A stretch of 64,000 nt of DNA from Halomonas sp. A40-4 (GCF_015767635.1 NZ_CP065230.1:434001-498000); one strand, 5' to 3'. Counted from the stretch's first letter, positions 43,230 to 53,680 are shown. Made by a program: numbers and translations. Notes: a model not told the origin generated them from the sequence alone.

Positions 43230-45053
43230 ATGGCCGATGTGATCGACGCGTCGCCTCTCGCACAGCGTGGTGAGCGGCTGCAGCTTGCCAGCCGTCCCCG
43301 CCTTGAGCCTCGTCCGCTGGACGAGGCCGTTTACGCACGTGCTCAGGCGGAAGGCCTGAATGAGCTGCAGGCGCGCCTGCTAGCGTCACGGCTGCCGGGC
43401 TATCAAGGCGAGCTGGCCCCGCTGGTATCGCCCAGTCTGCGCTATCTGGCGCACCCTGAGAAACTTGCTGATGGTCGCCGAGCCGCCGAGCGCATTGCTC
43501 AGGCGGTTGCCGAAGGCGAACCGATCGGGATCCTCACCGACTACGATGTGGACGGCATCACCTCCCACGTGGTGATCCGTCGTACGTTGGTCGAGTTATT
43601 TGGCGTGCCGGAACATAAGCTGCATAGCCTGATTGGCCACCGTATTCACGACGGTTACGGGATCAGCCTCCCCCTGGTGGAGCGCACTCTGGCGCTCGAG
43701 CCGCTGCCGACCCTGGTGATCACCGCCGACTGCGGCAGCTCGGACGAGCCGCGTATTGCCCGTCTGAAAGCCGCGGGTATCGACGTGGTGGTCAGCGACC
43801 ATCATGCGTTACCGCTGGAAGGCCCGCCCCCCTCGGCCTACGCCTGCGTCAATCCTACCCGTGATGACTGCGACTACCCGGATAAAACCATCGCCGGTTG
43901 CATGGTGGCGTGGCTGACGATGTCGCTTGCGCGCGGTGTGCTGATCGAGTGGGGTGCCTTGTCAGCCTCCACCCCTAAGCTGTCGCCCTGGCTCTCTTAC
44001 GTAGCGCTGGGCACGGTAGCGGATTGCGTGTCGCTGGGCGGAAGCCCCGCCAACCGGGCGGTGGTCAGCCATGGCCTGACGTTGATCAACCGCATGGAGG
44101 CCGCCTGCTGGCGGGCCATGGCCACACGCTTGGGTGCCGATAGTGTACCGTTCAATGCCGAAACACTTGCCTTCCAGATGGGGCCGCGCATCAATGCCCG
44201 CTCGCGGCTGGACGATCCTTACGCGGCGCTGCACTTCATGCTCGCGGAAACTGAAGGCGTGGCCAATCGCCAGCTTGAGGTGCTTGACCAGGATAACCAG
44301 TCGCGCAAGGCCATTGAGGCCGACATGGCGGAAGAGGCCCGTGCCTTGGCCATGTCCGCGTTGGAGGCGAACGAGCCGGCGGTTGTCGTGTTGCTGGAAG
44401 ATGGTCACCCAGGCGTGCAGGGCATTGTCGCCTCGCGGCTGGTGCAGGCCTATGGGCGTCCGGCGCTGGTACTTACCCGAGCGGCCGCCCCCGATATGCT
44501 CACTGGTTCCGGCCGCTCGATTGACGGCCTGCACCTGCGCGACGCTTTGCAACGCACCTTTGAACTAGCCCCCGAGGCGCTGCCGCGCTTTGGTGGCCAT
44601 AGCGGAGCAGCAGGCGTGGGTGTTCCTCGAGGGCAGTTGGAGGCCTTTAAAGCCGCGTTTCTACAGGCGGTGGAAGAGCAGTTGGCAGGCCAGGAACTTT
44701 ATCCGCGTCTGTGGACCGACGGCGAGCTATCCACGACGCAGCTCTCACTGGCAACGCTTGGCGATATCGAGGCACTGGGCCCCTACGGACGCGAGTTCGA
44801 CCCGCCACTGTTTGAAGGGCGCTTTATTGTCGAAGCGCTGCGCCCGGTGGGTGCGGAAGGCGCGCACCTGATGATGGAGCTTTCCATGGGCCCCGTGACC
44901 TGCAAGGCCATCTGGTTTCGTGCGCTGACCCCCGGGGAGCTGCCCGCATTCAGCGTCGGCGATACGCTCCATTGTGCTTACAAGCTTAACCGTAACCGCT
45001 GGCGTGGGCGTGAGACGCTGCAGTTGATGGTCGAGCACGCCAGCCCTGTCTAA
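43230..45053 (+). CDS. recJ: Single-stranded-DNA-specific exonuclease RecJ
   Basis: A 607-residue DHH-family nuclease. Motifs: LTDYDVDGITSH (motif I), TADCGSSD (motif II), VVSDHHALP (DHH, motif III), then FQMGPRINARSRLDDP and LEDGHPGVQGIVASRL of the DHHA1 domain with GGHSGAAGVGVP, and a C-terminal OB-like domain (VEALRPVGAEGAHLMMELSM). RecJ degrades 5'-ended single strands in RecF recombination and mismatch repair. It is somewhat longer than the E. coli protein and could be called a RecJ homologue. Confidence 0.93.
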   Translation: MADVIDASPLAQRGERLQLASRPRLEPRPLDEAVYARAQAEGLNELQARLLASRLPGYQGELAPLVSPSLRYLAHPEKLADGRRAAERIAQAVAEGEPIGILTDYDVDGITSHVVIRRTLVELFGVPEHKLHSLIGHRIHDGYGISLPLVERTLALEPLPTLVITADCGSSDEPRIARLKAAGIDVVVSDHHALPLEGPPPSAYACVNPTRDDCDYPDKTIAGCMVAWLTMSLARGVLIEWGALSASTPKLSPWLSYVALGTVADCVSLGGSPANRAVVSHGLTLINRMEAACWRAMATRLGADSVPFNAETLAFQMGPRINARSRLDDPYAALHFMLAETEGVANRQLEVLDQDNQSRKAIEADMAEEARALAMSALEANEPAVVVLLEDGHPGVQGIVASRLVQAYGRPALVLTRAAAPDMLTGSGRSIDGLHLRDALQRTFELAPEALPRFGGHSGAAGVGVPRGQLEAFKAAFLQAVEEQLAGQELYPRLWTDGELSTTQLSLATLGDIEALGPYGREFDPPLFEGRFIVEALRPVGAEGAHLMMELSMGPVTCKAIWFRALTPGELPAFSVGDTLHCAYKLNRNRWRGRETLQLMVEHASPV

Positions 45054-45095
45054 CCTCATCACTCTATAACCCACGGCCTCAATAAGGACGCTTCC

Positions 45096-45713
45096 ATGCG
45101 TGTTGAAGACCTTCCCAAGGACCCGCATCGCCCCTATGAAGATGTCATGGCGATGCTGTTGGGCACCTTCTTTGTGGCGCTTGGGGTGACGTTTTATACC
45201 CATGCGGTGTTGTTGACGGGCAGCACTGCTGGGTTGGCGCTGCTGTTAAATTACATCACCGGTTGGGGTTTCGGGGTGTGGTTTTTTGCCATTAACCTGC
45301 CGTTCTATTATCTGGCCATCAAACGCATGGGCTGGAGCTTTACGCTACGCACCTTCCTGGCTATCGGCCTGGTGTCGCTGTTTTCGGAGCTCACCCAGGG
45401 CTGGGTCCAGTTTGCTGCCGTGCCGTCGATGTATGCCGCTCTGATGGGCGGTGCGCTGATGGGCATCGGCATGCTGATGCTGTTTCGCCACCGCACCAGC
45501 CTTGGCGGCATCAATATCCTGGCGCTTTACCTCCAGGAGAAACACGGTCTGCGCGCAGGCTACGTGCAACTGGGTATCGACGGGGTGATCCTGCTGGTAG
45601 CACTCACCCAACTGCCGCTGGACCGCGTGGCCTACTCGGTGCTGGGTGCGCTGACGCTCAACTTGATCATCGCCCTGAACCACAAGCCAGGGCGTTATAT
45701 TGGGGTGAGCTAG
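45096..45713 (+). CDS. YitT-family membrane protein
   Basis: A 205-residue inner-membrane protein with about five hydrophobic segments. LGTFFVALGVTFYTHAVLLTGSTAGLALLLNYITGW and FRHRTSLGGINILALYLQEKHGLRAGYVQ (cut here to motifs such as GSTAGLALLLNYIT and TSLGGINILALY) are characteristic of the YitT (DUF161) family, which has no established function; members are suggested to be transporters. It converges with the copper operon, only 6 bp from the stop of the micro-peptide gene. Confidence 0.85.
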   Translation: MRVEDLPKDPHRPYEDVMAMLLGTFFVALGVTFYTHAVLLTGSTAGLALLLNYITGWGFGVWFFAINLPFYYLAIKRMGWSFTLRTFLAIGLVSLFSELTQGWVQFAAVPSMYAALMGGALMGIGMLMLFRHRTSLGGINILALYLQEKHGLRAGYVQLGIDGVILLVALTQLPLDRVAYSVLGALTLNLIIALNHKPGRYIGVS

Positions 45714-45719
45714 AAACGT

Positions 45720-45791
45720 CTAGCTGAGCCAGAACCACCAAACAATCAGCGCGATCAGGCCGACCCCGGCAAGGTTGATCATTAGGCTCAT
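45720..45791 (-). CDS. 23-residue single-span membrane peptide behind copA
   Basis: The peptide [20 protein letters not shown] (plus WLS) is a single transmembrane segment. Its ATG overlaps the copA TGA (ATGA), and AAGGAG sits 7 nt before it inside the last copA codons, so translation looks real. From memory, proteins encoded beside copA in gammaproteobacteria often begin with just such a segment and continue into a cupredoxin domain (Cupredoxin_1); here a TAG stops it right after the membrane span, and nothing resembling the rest remains. It may be a truncated cupredoxin, or a deliberate micro-protein that assists CopA. Confidence 0.6.
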   Translation of the reverse strand: MSLMINLAGVGLIALIVWWFWLS

Positions 45792-48304
45792 GCAGTGTCT
45801 CCTTTGGATTGAGTGGCGCTGGTTTCCCATAGCCGCAGGCGGTTGGCGTTACTGACCACGGTGATGGACGACAGCGACATGGCCGCGCCCGCGATCATCG
45901 GTGAAAGCAGCGTACCGGTCAGCGGGTAAAGCACCCCGGCGGCAATCGGAATACACAGCACGTTGTAGCCAAAGGCACCGATCAGGTTCTGTTTGATGTT
46001 GCGCAGGGTGGCGCGGCTGATTTCGATGGCGTCGGCGACGCCATGCAGCGAGCCTCGCATCAGCGTCATGCCGGCGCTTTCGATGGCGACATCGGTGCCC
46101 TGGCCAATCGCGAAGCCGACATGGGCACGCGCAAGCGCCGGAGCGTCGTTAATTCCGTCGCCGACCATGCCGACCACTTCACCTGCCTTTTGGCGCCGCT
46201 CGATGTCGGCGTGCTTGTCTTCGGGCAGCAACCCGGCGCGATAATCGTCGATGCCGACCTGGCGGGCAATGGCGGCAGCCGTGTGGGGGTTGTCGCCGGT
46301 CAGCATGACCACGTTCAAACCGTCATCCTGCAGCCGTTTGACGGCGGCAACGGCATCGTCACGCAGCGGGTCGCTGATGCCGAAGAGCGCCGTCAATTGC
46401 CCGTCCAGAGCAAAATACACCAGCGTGCGAGCTTTCTCTTCCAGTTCGCGGGCGTTTTCCTGACGTGCGGAAAGGTCGACCCCGGCATTTTCCATCAGGC
46501 GTGCGTTGCCGAGCAGCAGTGACTTCCCGTCGGTGGTTTGCGCTTTGACACCGCCCCCGGTGACGCTGTCGAAGTCCTGAATCCCGGCAGCTTCAGCGTC
46601 ATGCTCGTCGGCATAGGCCATCAATGCCGCTGCCAGTGGATGCTCGGAGCCGCGTTCCAGGGCAGCGATATAGCCAAGCGTTTTGGCCGTCTCTTCGCCC
46701 AGCAATTCCGCCTCTGTGACACGGGGCTTGCCTTCGGTGAGCGTGCCGGTCTTGTCCACGACCAGCGTGGTCAGTTTGCTGGCGGTCTGCAGGGCGTCGC
46801 CGTTTCTCACCAGCACGCCGTGTTCAGCAGCCTTGCCCACGCCAATCATGGTAGAAATCGGCGTGGCCAGGCCCAACGCGCAGGGGCAGGCGATAATCAG
46901 CACGGTGGTGGCCGTCACCAGCATGTGAATGACCCGCGGCTCGGCGCCGACATTGAACCATATCAGTGCGGTAAGCACGGCGATGATCATCACCGAGGGG
47001 ACGAAAATACTCGACACTTTATCGGCCAGCTCGCCGATCGGCGGGCGCGAGTTTTGTGCGCTGGCGACCTGTTCGGTGATCTGGCCCAAACGGGTGTCGG
47101 CGCCCACTCTTGTGGCGCGGTACACCAAGCCTCCTTTGCCATTCACCGTCCCGGCGCTGACCTCATCTCCCTGGCCCTTTTTCACCGGTTCGGGTTCGCC
47201 GGTGAGCATGGATTCGTCGATGTGGCTGGCGCCTTCCACGACGTCGCCATCCACCGGCAGCCGCTCGCCGGGGCGAACGCGGATCTGATCGCCTTCGCGT
47301 ACCGCATCGATGTCCACCTCACGTTCTTCGCCGTCCCGGATCACCCTTGCGGTGCGGCTTTGCAGGTCGAGCAGCCGTTTTAGCGCATCGCTGGTTCGCC
47401 CGCGTGCTTTAAGCTCCATGGCGTTGCCCAGCAGAATCAGGCCGATCACCATGGCAGAGGCTTCAAAATAGATGCCGCGGGCGACCTCGGGTAGCCACGG
47501 GGCAAACAGCACGACCACCATCGAGTAGAGCCAGGCGGTACCGGTGCCCATGGCCACCAGCGTGTCCATGTTGGCTTGATGGTGCTTGAGGTTTTTCCAG
47601 GCGTTGACAAAAAAGTGACGACCTGGAAACGCGAGTATAGCCAGTGTCAGCAGCCCGACCACCAGCCAGAACAGCCGCCCGGTGCCCATTGGATGTGGGT
47701 GATAGACGAACATGCTGAGCATCAGCGGAACGGCAAGCGCCAGCGACCAGGCGCTGCCTTTCAAGCGGCGCTTGTAGTCATGGGCTTCCTGTTCTGAGCG
47801 TGTTCTTTCCGCTTCACGCATATCGACAATGGGCTCAGCGCCGTAACCCACCGATTCCACGGCCGCTATCAGGGACTGCTGATCGGCAGCGCCAAAAATC
47901 TGCGCGGTATGCGTGCCAAAGTTCACGCTTGCGTTGTCGACACCCTCGGTACGCTCCAGCGCTTTCTGAACGCTTTTCACGCAGCTGGCACAGGTCATGC
48001 CGCTGATCGCCAGGCGGGTTTGATGCTGGCTGCCCTGAGGCGCACTTTTGGCGGGCATGGCGTCAGTCGTCTGGTCTCGTTGCTCGTCCGGCGTCTCGGC
48101 CGTACCGGGCGGGTAGCCTGCTTGGCGCAGCGTCTGGTCGAGGCGGGTGTCGTCCAGCGTGGTGGTGACCTCAAGGCGTTTTTCACCTGGTGCGCCTACC
48201 ACGTCAGCATCGCTGTCCTGTTGCTGAATCGCCTCACGCATGCGCGACACGCATCCCTGGCAGTTCATGCCGGGCACTGTGCGTATCAGAATGTGCTGGC
48301 TCAT
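45788..48304 (-). CDS. copA: Copper-translocating P1B-type ATPase CopA
   Basis: An 838-residue copper exporter. Two N-terminal metal-binding domains carry GMNCQGC (C15, C18) and GMTCASC. The membrane Cu site is CPC ([13 protein letters not shown]). The phosphorylation site is [11 protein letters not shown], the hinge is [11 protein letters not shown], actuator motif TGEPEPV, and the HP region (SEHPLAAAL) is intact. It pumps Cu(I) from cytoplasm to periplasm. Its ATG overlaps the stop of the upstream MerR gene (ATGA), and a micro-peptide overlaps its own stop, making a tight three-gene operon. Confidence 0.96.
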   Translation of the reverse strand: MSQHILIRTVPGMNCQGCVSRMREAIQQQDSDADVVGAPGEKRLEVTTTLDDTRLDQTLRQAGYPPGTAETPDEQRDQTTDAMPAKSAPQGSQHQTRLAISGMTCASCVKSVQKALERTEGVDNASVNFGTHTAQIFGAADQQSLIAAVESVGYGAEPIVDMREAERTRSEQEAHDYKRRLKGSAWSLALAVPLMLSMFVYHPHPMGTGRLFWLVVGLLTLAILAFPGRHFFVNAWKNLKHHQANMDTLVAMGTGTAWLYSMVVVLFAPWLPEVARGIYFEASAMVIGLILLGNAMELKARGRTSDALKRLLDLQSRTARVIRDGEEREVDIDAVREGDQIRVRPGERLPVDGDVVEGASHIDESMLTGEPEPVKKGQGDEVSAGTVNGKGGLVYRATRVGADTRLGQITEQVASAQNSRPPIGELADKVSSIFVPSVMIIAVLTALIWFNVGAEPRVIHMLVTATTVLIIACPCALGLATPISTMIGVGKAAEHGVLVRNGDALQTASKLTTLVVDKTGTLTEGKPRVTEAELLGEETAKTLGYIAALERGSEHPLAAALMAYADEHDAEAAGIQDFDSVTGGGVKAQTTDGKSLLLGNARLMENAGVDLSARQENARELEEKARTLVYFALDGQLTALFGISDPLRDDAVAAVKRLQDDGLNVVMLTGDNPHTAAAIARQVGIDDYRAGLLPEDKHADIERRQKAGEVVGMVGDGINDAPALARAHVGFAIGQGTDVAIESAGMTLMRGSLHGVADAIEISRATLRNIKQNLIGAFGYNVLCIPIAAGVLYPLTGTLLSPMIAGAAMSLSSITVVSNANRLRLWETSATQSKGDTA

Positions 48305-48720
48305 TTTACCTCCTGCTTCTCAGGGAAGCTTTCGATCAAGCGGCAAAGGCTGTGGCCGTCCGGCGTACCGTCAGGCATATGCTGCCAGCTTTCCAGAGCT
48401 TGCTCCATGCGCTGGGCAAGCGCTTCAAGCTCCTGGATCTGCGCACGAATTTGCGGCAGCCGGTTGGCCAGCAGGTCGCGCACCAATGGGCAGGGAGAGT
48501 CACCCTGGTCGGCGTGAGCGAGGATGTCGCGAATTTCAGCCACGCTGAACCCGAGCTTGCGCGCCCGCTGAATAAACAGCAGCCGTTCGAGGTCCGTCGC
48601 GGAGTAAAGCTGATAGCCGTTATCGGGATGTCGCTTGGGTGCAAGCAATTGCTCCCGTGTGTAATGACGCACCGTTTCGGCGGTGACGCCACCGCGTTTT
48701 GCCAGCTCGCTGACCTTCAT
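48301..48720 (-). CDS. MerR-family metal-responsive regulator (CueR-like role)
   Basis: A 139-residue MerR regulator, start at 48720 after GGGAG (the longer upstream frame is not supported). N-terminal winged helix: [25 protein letters not shown] and [25 protein letters not shown]. The long dimerisation helix follows. Cysteines are only C77 ([10 protein letters not shown]) and C126 (GHSLCRLIE), so the C-x7-C loop of E. coli CueR is absent. It is upstream of and coupled to copA, which suggests copper-responsive control of the operon. Confidence 0.85.
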   Translation of the reverse strand: MKVSELAKRGGVTAETVRHYTREQLLAPKRHPDNGYQLYSATDLERLLFIQRARKLGFSVAEIRDILAHADQGDSPCPLVRDLLANRLPQIRAQIQELEALAQRMEQALESWQHMPDGTPDGHSLCRLIESFPEKQEVK

Positions 48721-48757
48721 TGTGCGCTCCCGTGGAAAGTGTTGATGACTAGTGATA

Positions 48758-48789
48758 AGTCTAAAACCTGTGGGTAACACAAAGGTCAA
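48758..48789 (-). promoter_or_regulatory. MerR-type promoter of the copA operon
   Basis: On the minus strand TTGACC (48789-48784) and TAGACT (48763-48758) are 20 bp apart (TTAGAC gives 19), the over-long spacing typical of MerR-activated promoters. ACCT/AGGT half-sites lie inside the spacer (ACCTTTGTG...CACAGGT), resembling CueR operators. It is 38 bp upstream of the MerR gene, so the regulator probably controls its own operon. Confidence 0.65.
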
Positions 48790-48986
48790 GGCCAGGCGAG
48801 AAAATAGCCTGAAACGGTTAAAACAATGATTTAAAACGTACGTGCGACTAATGTATAAGGCAAAAATAAAATAAAACGCTCGTTTGCCCTTGAACCAACC
48901 GGGCTTTTGGGCCAAAACTGACGTGTACAAAAAAAGTATGACGGATGAGCAACATCGCGTCGGATCATTGGGAAAAGAGGCCCTCT

Positions 48987-50339
48987 ATGCACAATAAATT
49001 TAACAAGCTCACCCTGGCAGTCGCCGTTGCCACTGCCGCCTTTGCCAGCCAAGCCCAGGCGGGTGGCTATCAAATCAACGAGCAGAGTGTCAGCGGCCAG
49101 GGCTACGGCCACGCGGGACGCAGCTCCAATGTCGAAGATGCGACCATCGTGTTCGGCAACCCTGCCGGTATGTCGTTTCTGGATCGCGCGCAAATTTCAG
49201 TGGGGGGAACGTATCTAAACGTTGATAGTGAGCTTTCTAATGTAGAAGCTAATCGCACCTTGGATGCAGGCGTCGCCCAAGGCGGAGCCCCTACGGGCAA
49301 CCAAATTCCAGTAGGCAGCATCCCTGGGGGTAACGAGGGCGATATGGTGCCTGGCACCGCCATTCCCTATGCGTTTTATGCCCATCCGGTCAATGACAAA
49401 CTGGCCTTTGGTTTTGGTGTTTACGCACCCTTTGGCTCCAAGACTGATTACGAAGATGATTTCCAAGGTCGTTATTTTGGTGACTACACCGAAGTCACTG
49501 TCATAAGTGCTCAACCAACGGTTTCTTATCGGTTTAATGATCAGTGGTCGGTGGGTGCCGGGATTACTTATAACCAAGTGGAGGGGGAGCTTCGTCGTCA
49601 GCTTCCCTCTGAGGCAACTTTTAACCCCAACGCTGATATCGACTCCCGTGTTGACGGTGAAGATGAAGCCTGGGGCTACAACCTCGGGGTGATCTATCAA
49701 CCGGTGCCTGAAACGACTCTAGGTTTAACCTATCGCTCGAAGGTGGACTATGAGCTGGAAGGCGACTTTAGTGCTACTGCCCCAGCGGGTAATGTGGTTC
49801 GCTCAAGCGCCGCCAACCTGGATCTGACGACGCCTGAAACGGTCAACTTCTCCCTGACGCAACAGATGACTGATCGTTTGAAATTGATGTTCGGCGCCTC
49901 CTGGGTGCGCTGGAGCCAGTTCGAGGAAATCCGCGTCGTGGATGATCAGGGCGGCCTGATTACCAATGAGGAGCAGAATTACTCCAACGCCTGGGCGTTT
50001 GCCACCGGTGGCGAGTACCAACTGACGCCCACCTTGGCGCTGCGTGCAGGGGTAACCCTGGACATGACGCCGACCAATGATGACGATCGAAGCGTACGTA
50101 TTCCTTCCGATGATCGCCGTATCTTCTCGTTGGGTGCAGGCTGGACCCCAACCGATGATTTGACCATCGATGTGGCCTACTCGTACCTGTCCGAGCGTGG
50201 CACCTTTGTTGAACAAGATCGCCAGGATTTGTTAGCTAGCCAGCAGACAGGTGGCCAGCCGGTTGGTGGCGCCACTTACTCCGCCGACTACAAAAATGAA
50301 GCCCATGGCTTCGGTGCTCAGCTGACCTACCGCTTCTAA
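48987..50339 (+). CDS. FadL/OMPP1-family outer-membrane transport protein
   Basis: A 450-residue outer-membrane protein. Start ATG 48987 follows AAAGAGG; the signal peptide runs to ASQAQA/GG. The mature N-terminus (GGYQINEQSVSGQGYGHAGRS, the plug/hatch, and IVFGNPAGMSFL) is the FadL/TodX signature, and the C-terminus ends in Phe (LTYRF). It takes hydrophobic compounds such as long-chain fatty acids across the outer membrane. It stands alone with its own terminator; its substrate is not predictable. Confidence 0.93.
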   Translation: MHNKFNKLTLAVAVATAAFASQAQAGGYQINEQSVSGQGYGHAGRSSNVEDATIVFGNPAGMSFLDRAQISVGGTYLNVDSELSNVEANRTLDAGVAQGGAPTGNQIPVGSIPGGNEGDMVPGTAIPYAFYAHPVNDKLAFGFGVYAPFGSKTDYEDDFQGRYFGDYTEVTVISAQPTVSYRFNDQWSVGAGITYNQVEGELRRQLPSEATFNPNADIDSRVDGEDEAWGYNLGVIYQPVPETTLGLTYRSKVDYELEGDFSATAPAGNVVRSSAANLDLTTPETVNFSLTQQMTDRLKLMFGASWVRWSQFEEIRVVDDQGGLITNEEQNYSNAWAFATGGEYQLTPTLALRAGVTLDMTPTNDDDRSVRIPSDDRRIFSLGAGWTPTDDLTIDVAYSYLSERGTFVEQDRQDLLASQQTGGQPVGGATYSADYKNEAHGFGAQLTYRF

Positions 50340-50364
50340 TGCGTTAGTCAATAGCAGCGACCCC

Positions 50365-50388
50365 AACCCGGCCTCGGCCGGGTTTTTT
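50365..50388 (+). terminator. Intrinsic terminator after the FadL-type gene
   Basis: AACCCGGCC-TC-GGCCGGGTT forms a perfect 9-bp stem followed by TTTTTT, 26 bp after the stop codon. Confidence 0.9.
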
Positions 50389-50505
50389 GCGTAGGGTCGA
50401 TGTTGAGGATGGATGCGGTAAGCGCTGGGTTTCGTTACAATGCGCTTCTTTCTTGTGAACCTTTTCACTGACCTGATCTTTTACTGACCAATACCAAGGT
50501 ATTCC

Positions 50506-51604
50506 ATGTTGGAAACTAACCCGATTCACCTCCAGATCAAGGACCTGTCTGAACGGACAGAGGTTCTTAGGGGGTATCTTTGACTACGCCGAGAAGCAGG
50601 ATCGGCTAGAAGAGGTCACCCGCGAGCTGGAGGACCCCAATGTCTGGAGCGACCCGGACTACGCGCAGAAGCTCGGTAAAGAGCGTGCGTCCCTCGAGGC
50701 GATCGTGGCCACCATTGACGACCTTGAGCAGGGGCTGGGCGATAGCCGGGACCTGCTCGAGCTTGCCGAAATGGAAGATGACGAAGGCACCGTCGACGAG
50801 GTGCGCAAAGAGCTGGATAACCTGCAGGCCAGCCTTGAAAAGCTCGAGTTTCGCCGTATGTTTTCCGGCGAAATGGACGAGAACAACGCCTACCTGGATA
50901 TTCAGTCGGGGTCGGGTGGTACGGAAGCCCAGGATTGGGCGAATATCCTGCTCCGCATGTACCTGCGTTGGGCAGAAAGCCACGGTTTCAAGACGGATAT
51001 CATCGAGATTTCAGCCGGCGATGTGGCCGGCATAAAATCGGCGTCGCTGCATATCCAGGGGGAGTACGCCTTCGGCTGGCTGCGTACCGAAACCGGCGTT
51101 CATCGCCTGGTGCGCAAAAGCCCGTTTGACTCTGGCGGTCGCCGCCATACCTCCTTTGCGTCAGTGTTTCTGTCCCCGGAAATTGATGACAGCTTCGAAG
51201 TGGATATCAACCCGTCGGATATTCGCGTGGATACCTACCGTTCAAGCGGTGCGGGCGGTCAGCACGTTAACACCACCGACTCAGCGGTGCGCATCACCCA
51301 CGAGCCCAGCGGCATTGTGGTGGCATGCCAGAGCCAGCGTAGCCAGCACGCCAACCGCGACTTCGCCATGAAACAGTTGAAGGCGAAGCTGTGGGAACAC
51401 GAGATGCAGCGGCGTAATGAGGCCAAGCAGCAGGCGGAAGACGCCAAATCCGACATTGGCTGGGGCAGTCAGATTCGCTCCTATGTGCTTGACGACCAGC
51501 GCATCAAGGATTTGCGTACCAACGTCCAGTCCAGCAACTGTGAAAAAGTGCTCGATGGCGATCTGGACCAGTTTATCGTCGCCAGTCTCAAGCAGGGTTT
51601 GTAA
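50506..51604 (+). CDS. prfB: Peptide chain release factor 2 with programmed +1 frameshift
   Basis: A 365-residue RF2 read in two frames. Codons from ATG 50506 run to CTT 50578-50580, then an in-frame TGA (50581-50583); a +1 shift at CTT-T continues as GAC-TAC-GCC from 50582. The mature frame contains the tripeptide anticodon SPF ([10 protein letters not shown]) and the GGQ motif ([18 protein letters not shown]). RF2 recognises UAA and UGA and controls its own synthesis through the TGA. lysS follows 32 bp later, as in E. coli. Confidence 0.97.
50569..50583 (+). promoter_or_regulatory. prfB frameshift site
   Basis: AGGGGGTATCTTTGA is identical to the E. coli site: an internal Shine-Dalgarno (AGGGGG) three bases before the slippery CTT-TGA. 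It makes frameshifting sensitive to RF2 level. Confidence 0.95.
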
Positions 51605-51636
51605 TTTTCAGGGTTTGATCATTAATAGGGTGCCCG

Positions 51637-53148
51637 ATGGCTAATCAAGACGCGTCTTCTCTCGATAACGAAAACCACCTGATTGCGGAGCGCCGGGCCA
51701 AGCTCGCGGCCCGCCGTGAGCAGGCGGCTGAGCAGGGCAAGAGCGCTTTCCCGAACGATTTCCGCCGCGATAGCTTAACCGTTGAGCTGCAAAACGCCTT
51801 TGGCGATAAAGACAAGGCCGAGCTTGAACAGCTGGATCACCACGCGTCAGTAGCGGGTCGCGTAATGCGCCAACGAGGCCCCTTCATTGTTATTCAGGAC
51901 GTGGCCGGGCAGATCCAGCTCTACGTTGATAAAAAAGGCCTGCCTGCCGAGGTGCTGGAAGACGTTAAAAGCTGGGACATCGGTGACATCGTCGCTGGCC
52001 ACGGCCCCGTGCACAAGTCCGGCAAGGGCGATCTGTACGTGATGATGAAAGAAGCGCAGCTGCTCACCAAAAGCCTGCGTCCGTTGCCGGATAAATTCCA
52101 CGGCCTGACCGACCAGGAAGCCCGCTACCGCCAGCGCTATGTCGATCTGATCATGAACCCGCAATCGCGCAAGGTATTCGAGACCCGCGCGGCGGTGATC
52201 AGCTCCATGCGCCGTTTCTTCGAAGCGCGCGGCTTCATGGAAGTCGAAACGCCGATGCTACAGCCGATTCCTGGCGGTGCGGCGGCGCGTCCGTTTATCA
52301 CCCACCATAATGCGTTGGATATCGACATGTATCTGCGTATTGCCCCGGAGCTTTATCTCAAGCGCCTGGTGGTGGGCGGCTTTGAGAAAGTCTTCGAAAT
52401 CAACCGTAATTTCCGCAACGAAGGGCTTTCGACACGGCATAATCCAGAGTTCACCATGGTCGAGTTCTACTGGGCCTATGCGGATTACCACGACCTGCTG
52501 GATATGACCGAAGCCATGCTGCGCACGGCGGCTCAGGAAGTGCTGGGTACCACCACCATTGACTACCAGGGTGCCCGTTACGACTTCGGCAAGCCCTTTG
52601 CCCGCTTGACGCTGCGCCAGGCAATTCTTGACCACGGTGATGGCATCATCGATGCGGACCTGGATACATTGGACGCTGCCCGTGCCTTAGCCGAAAAACT
52701 GGGCATCAAGGTCAAGGAGAGCTGGGGGCTGGGTAAGGTCCAGACGGAAATCTTTGAAGAAGTGGCCGAACACAAGCTCGACCAGCCGACCTTTATCACC
52801 GAATATCCGGCCGAGGTCAGCCCCTTGGCGCGGCGTAACGATGCCAACCCGTTTGTGACGGATCGCTTTGAGTTCTTTGTGGGGGGGCGCGAGATCGCCA
52901 ACGGTTTCTCGGAGCTTAATGACGCCGAAGACCAGGCTGAGCGCTTCCGCGAGCAGTCAGCGGAAAAAGACGCCGGCGACCTTGAGGCCATGTACTACGA
53001 CGCGGATTACGTGCGTGCGCTGGAGTATGGCCTGCCGCCAACGGCTGGCGAAGGCATCGGCATCGACCGTCTGGTGATGCTGTTTACTGACAGTCCTTCG
53101 ATTCGCGACGTTCTGCTATTCCCGGCGATGCGCCCAGAGGCGGATTAA
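51637..53148 (+). CDS. lysS: Lysyl-tRNA synthetase (class II)
   Basis: A 503-residue class II synthetase. The OB-fold anticodon-binding domain (about 60-160, [26 protein letters not shown]) is followed by the catalytic core with motif 1 ([20 protein letters not shown]), motif 2 ([21 protein letters not shown]) and motif 3 ([12 protein letters not shown]). Start ATG 51637. Downstream of prfB, as usual in this group. Confidence 0.97.
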   Translation: MANQDASSLDNENHLIAERRAKLAARREQAAEQGKSAFPNDFRRDSLTVELQNAFGDKDKAELEQLDHHASVAGRVMRQRGPFIVIQDVAGQIQLYVDKKGLPAEVLEDVKSWDIGDIVAGHGPVHKSGKGDLYVMMKEAQLLTKSLRPLPDKFHGLTDQEARYRQRYVDLIMNPQSRKVFETRAAVISSMRRFFEARGFMEVETPMLQPIPGGAAARPFITHHNALDIDMYLRIAPELYLKRLVVGGFEKVFEINRNFRNEGLSTRHNPEFTMVEFYWAYADYHDLLDMTEAMLRTAAQEVLGTTTIDYQGARYDFGKPFARLTLRQAILDHGDGIIDADLDTLDAARALAEKLGIKVKESWGLGKVQTEIFEEVAEHKLDQPTFITEYPAEVSPLARRNDANPFVTDRFEFFVGGREIANGFSELNDAEDQAERFREQSAEKDAGDLEAMYYDADYVRALEYGLPPTAGEGIGIDRLVMLFTDSPSIRDVLLFPAMRPEAD

Positions 53149-53239
53149 CGCCAGCTAACTGTGCGATTGTGGACGAAAAGTTGGTAAGGGCGCGATTAAG
53201 CGCCCATAATGACCACGTTTCGACGGCGAGGAGAATCCC

Positions 53240-53626
53240 ATGAAACTGCTAAATCGCTCCGCTCTGAGCGTCAGGCCGACCCAGCCCTTTGTGGACTGGA
53301 TCAATGCGCTCGAACCCACCATGGGAGACGACGACCTGACCCTGGACGACGTCGAACGTGAAAGCACGGTGTATCTGATCCCCGAGATGGATACGCCCGA
53401 GGCGCTCGAAGCCTTTGTTCGTGAACGCTACTCGGAAATTCTGGAAACCGAACTGCGTGCCTGGGAAGAGGACGAACGCCAGTGGCCCGACACGCTTGAC
53501 TGGTCGCTGTTTCAAACCTTCCTGCGCATCGAGCATAGCTACCTCGCCATCGATCTTGACGACGACACGGCCCTGGAAATATCCGATGTTGATGACGCCT
53601 TGCTGCTTGATAACGAACTTGATTAG
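53240..53626 (+). CDS. Conserved hypothetical acidic protein
   Basis: A 128-residue protein, not recognised with confidence. It is very acidic (Asp/Glu-rich, such as DDDLTLDDVERES, DLDDDTALEISDVDD and a DNELD tail) with few hydrophobic stretches and no signal peptide or Cys motif. It probably is a soluble cytoplasmic protein conserved in related bacteria. It starts after GGCGAGGAG, 91 bp downstream of lysS, and ends before a terminator, so it may be the last gene of a prfB-lysS unit or have its own promoter. Confidence 0.65.
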   Translation: MKLLNRSALSVRPTQPFVDWINALEPTMGDDDLTLDDVERESTVYLIPEMDTPEALEAFVRERYSEILETELRAWEEDERQWPDTLDWSLFQTFLRIEHSYLAIDLDDDTALEISDVDDALLLDNELD

Positions 53627-53656
53627 TGCGCTGTGATTGTTATTCAAGTTTCTTGT

Positions 53657-53680
53657 AAAACCGGCTTTTGGCCGGTTTTG
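53657..53680 (+). terminator. Intrinsic terminator before the MFS gene
   Basis: AAAACCGGC-TTTTG-GCCGGTTTT with a trailing T-rich end forms a 9-bp stem; it lies 30 bp after the acidic-protein stop. Confidence 0.85.

Noticed and set aside
46538-47383. 281-residue open frame antisense to copA
   Set aside because: Shadow of the copper ATPase; no ribosome-binding site and no family features.
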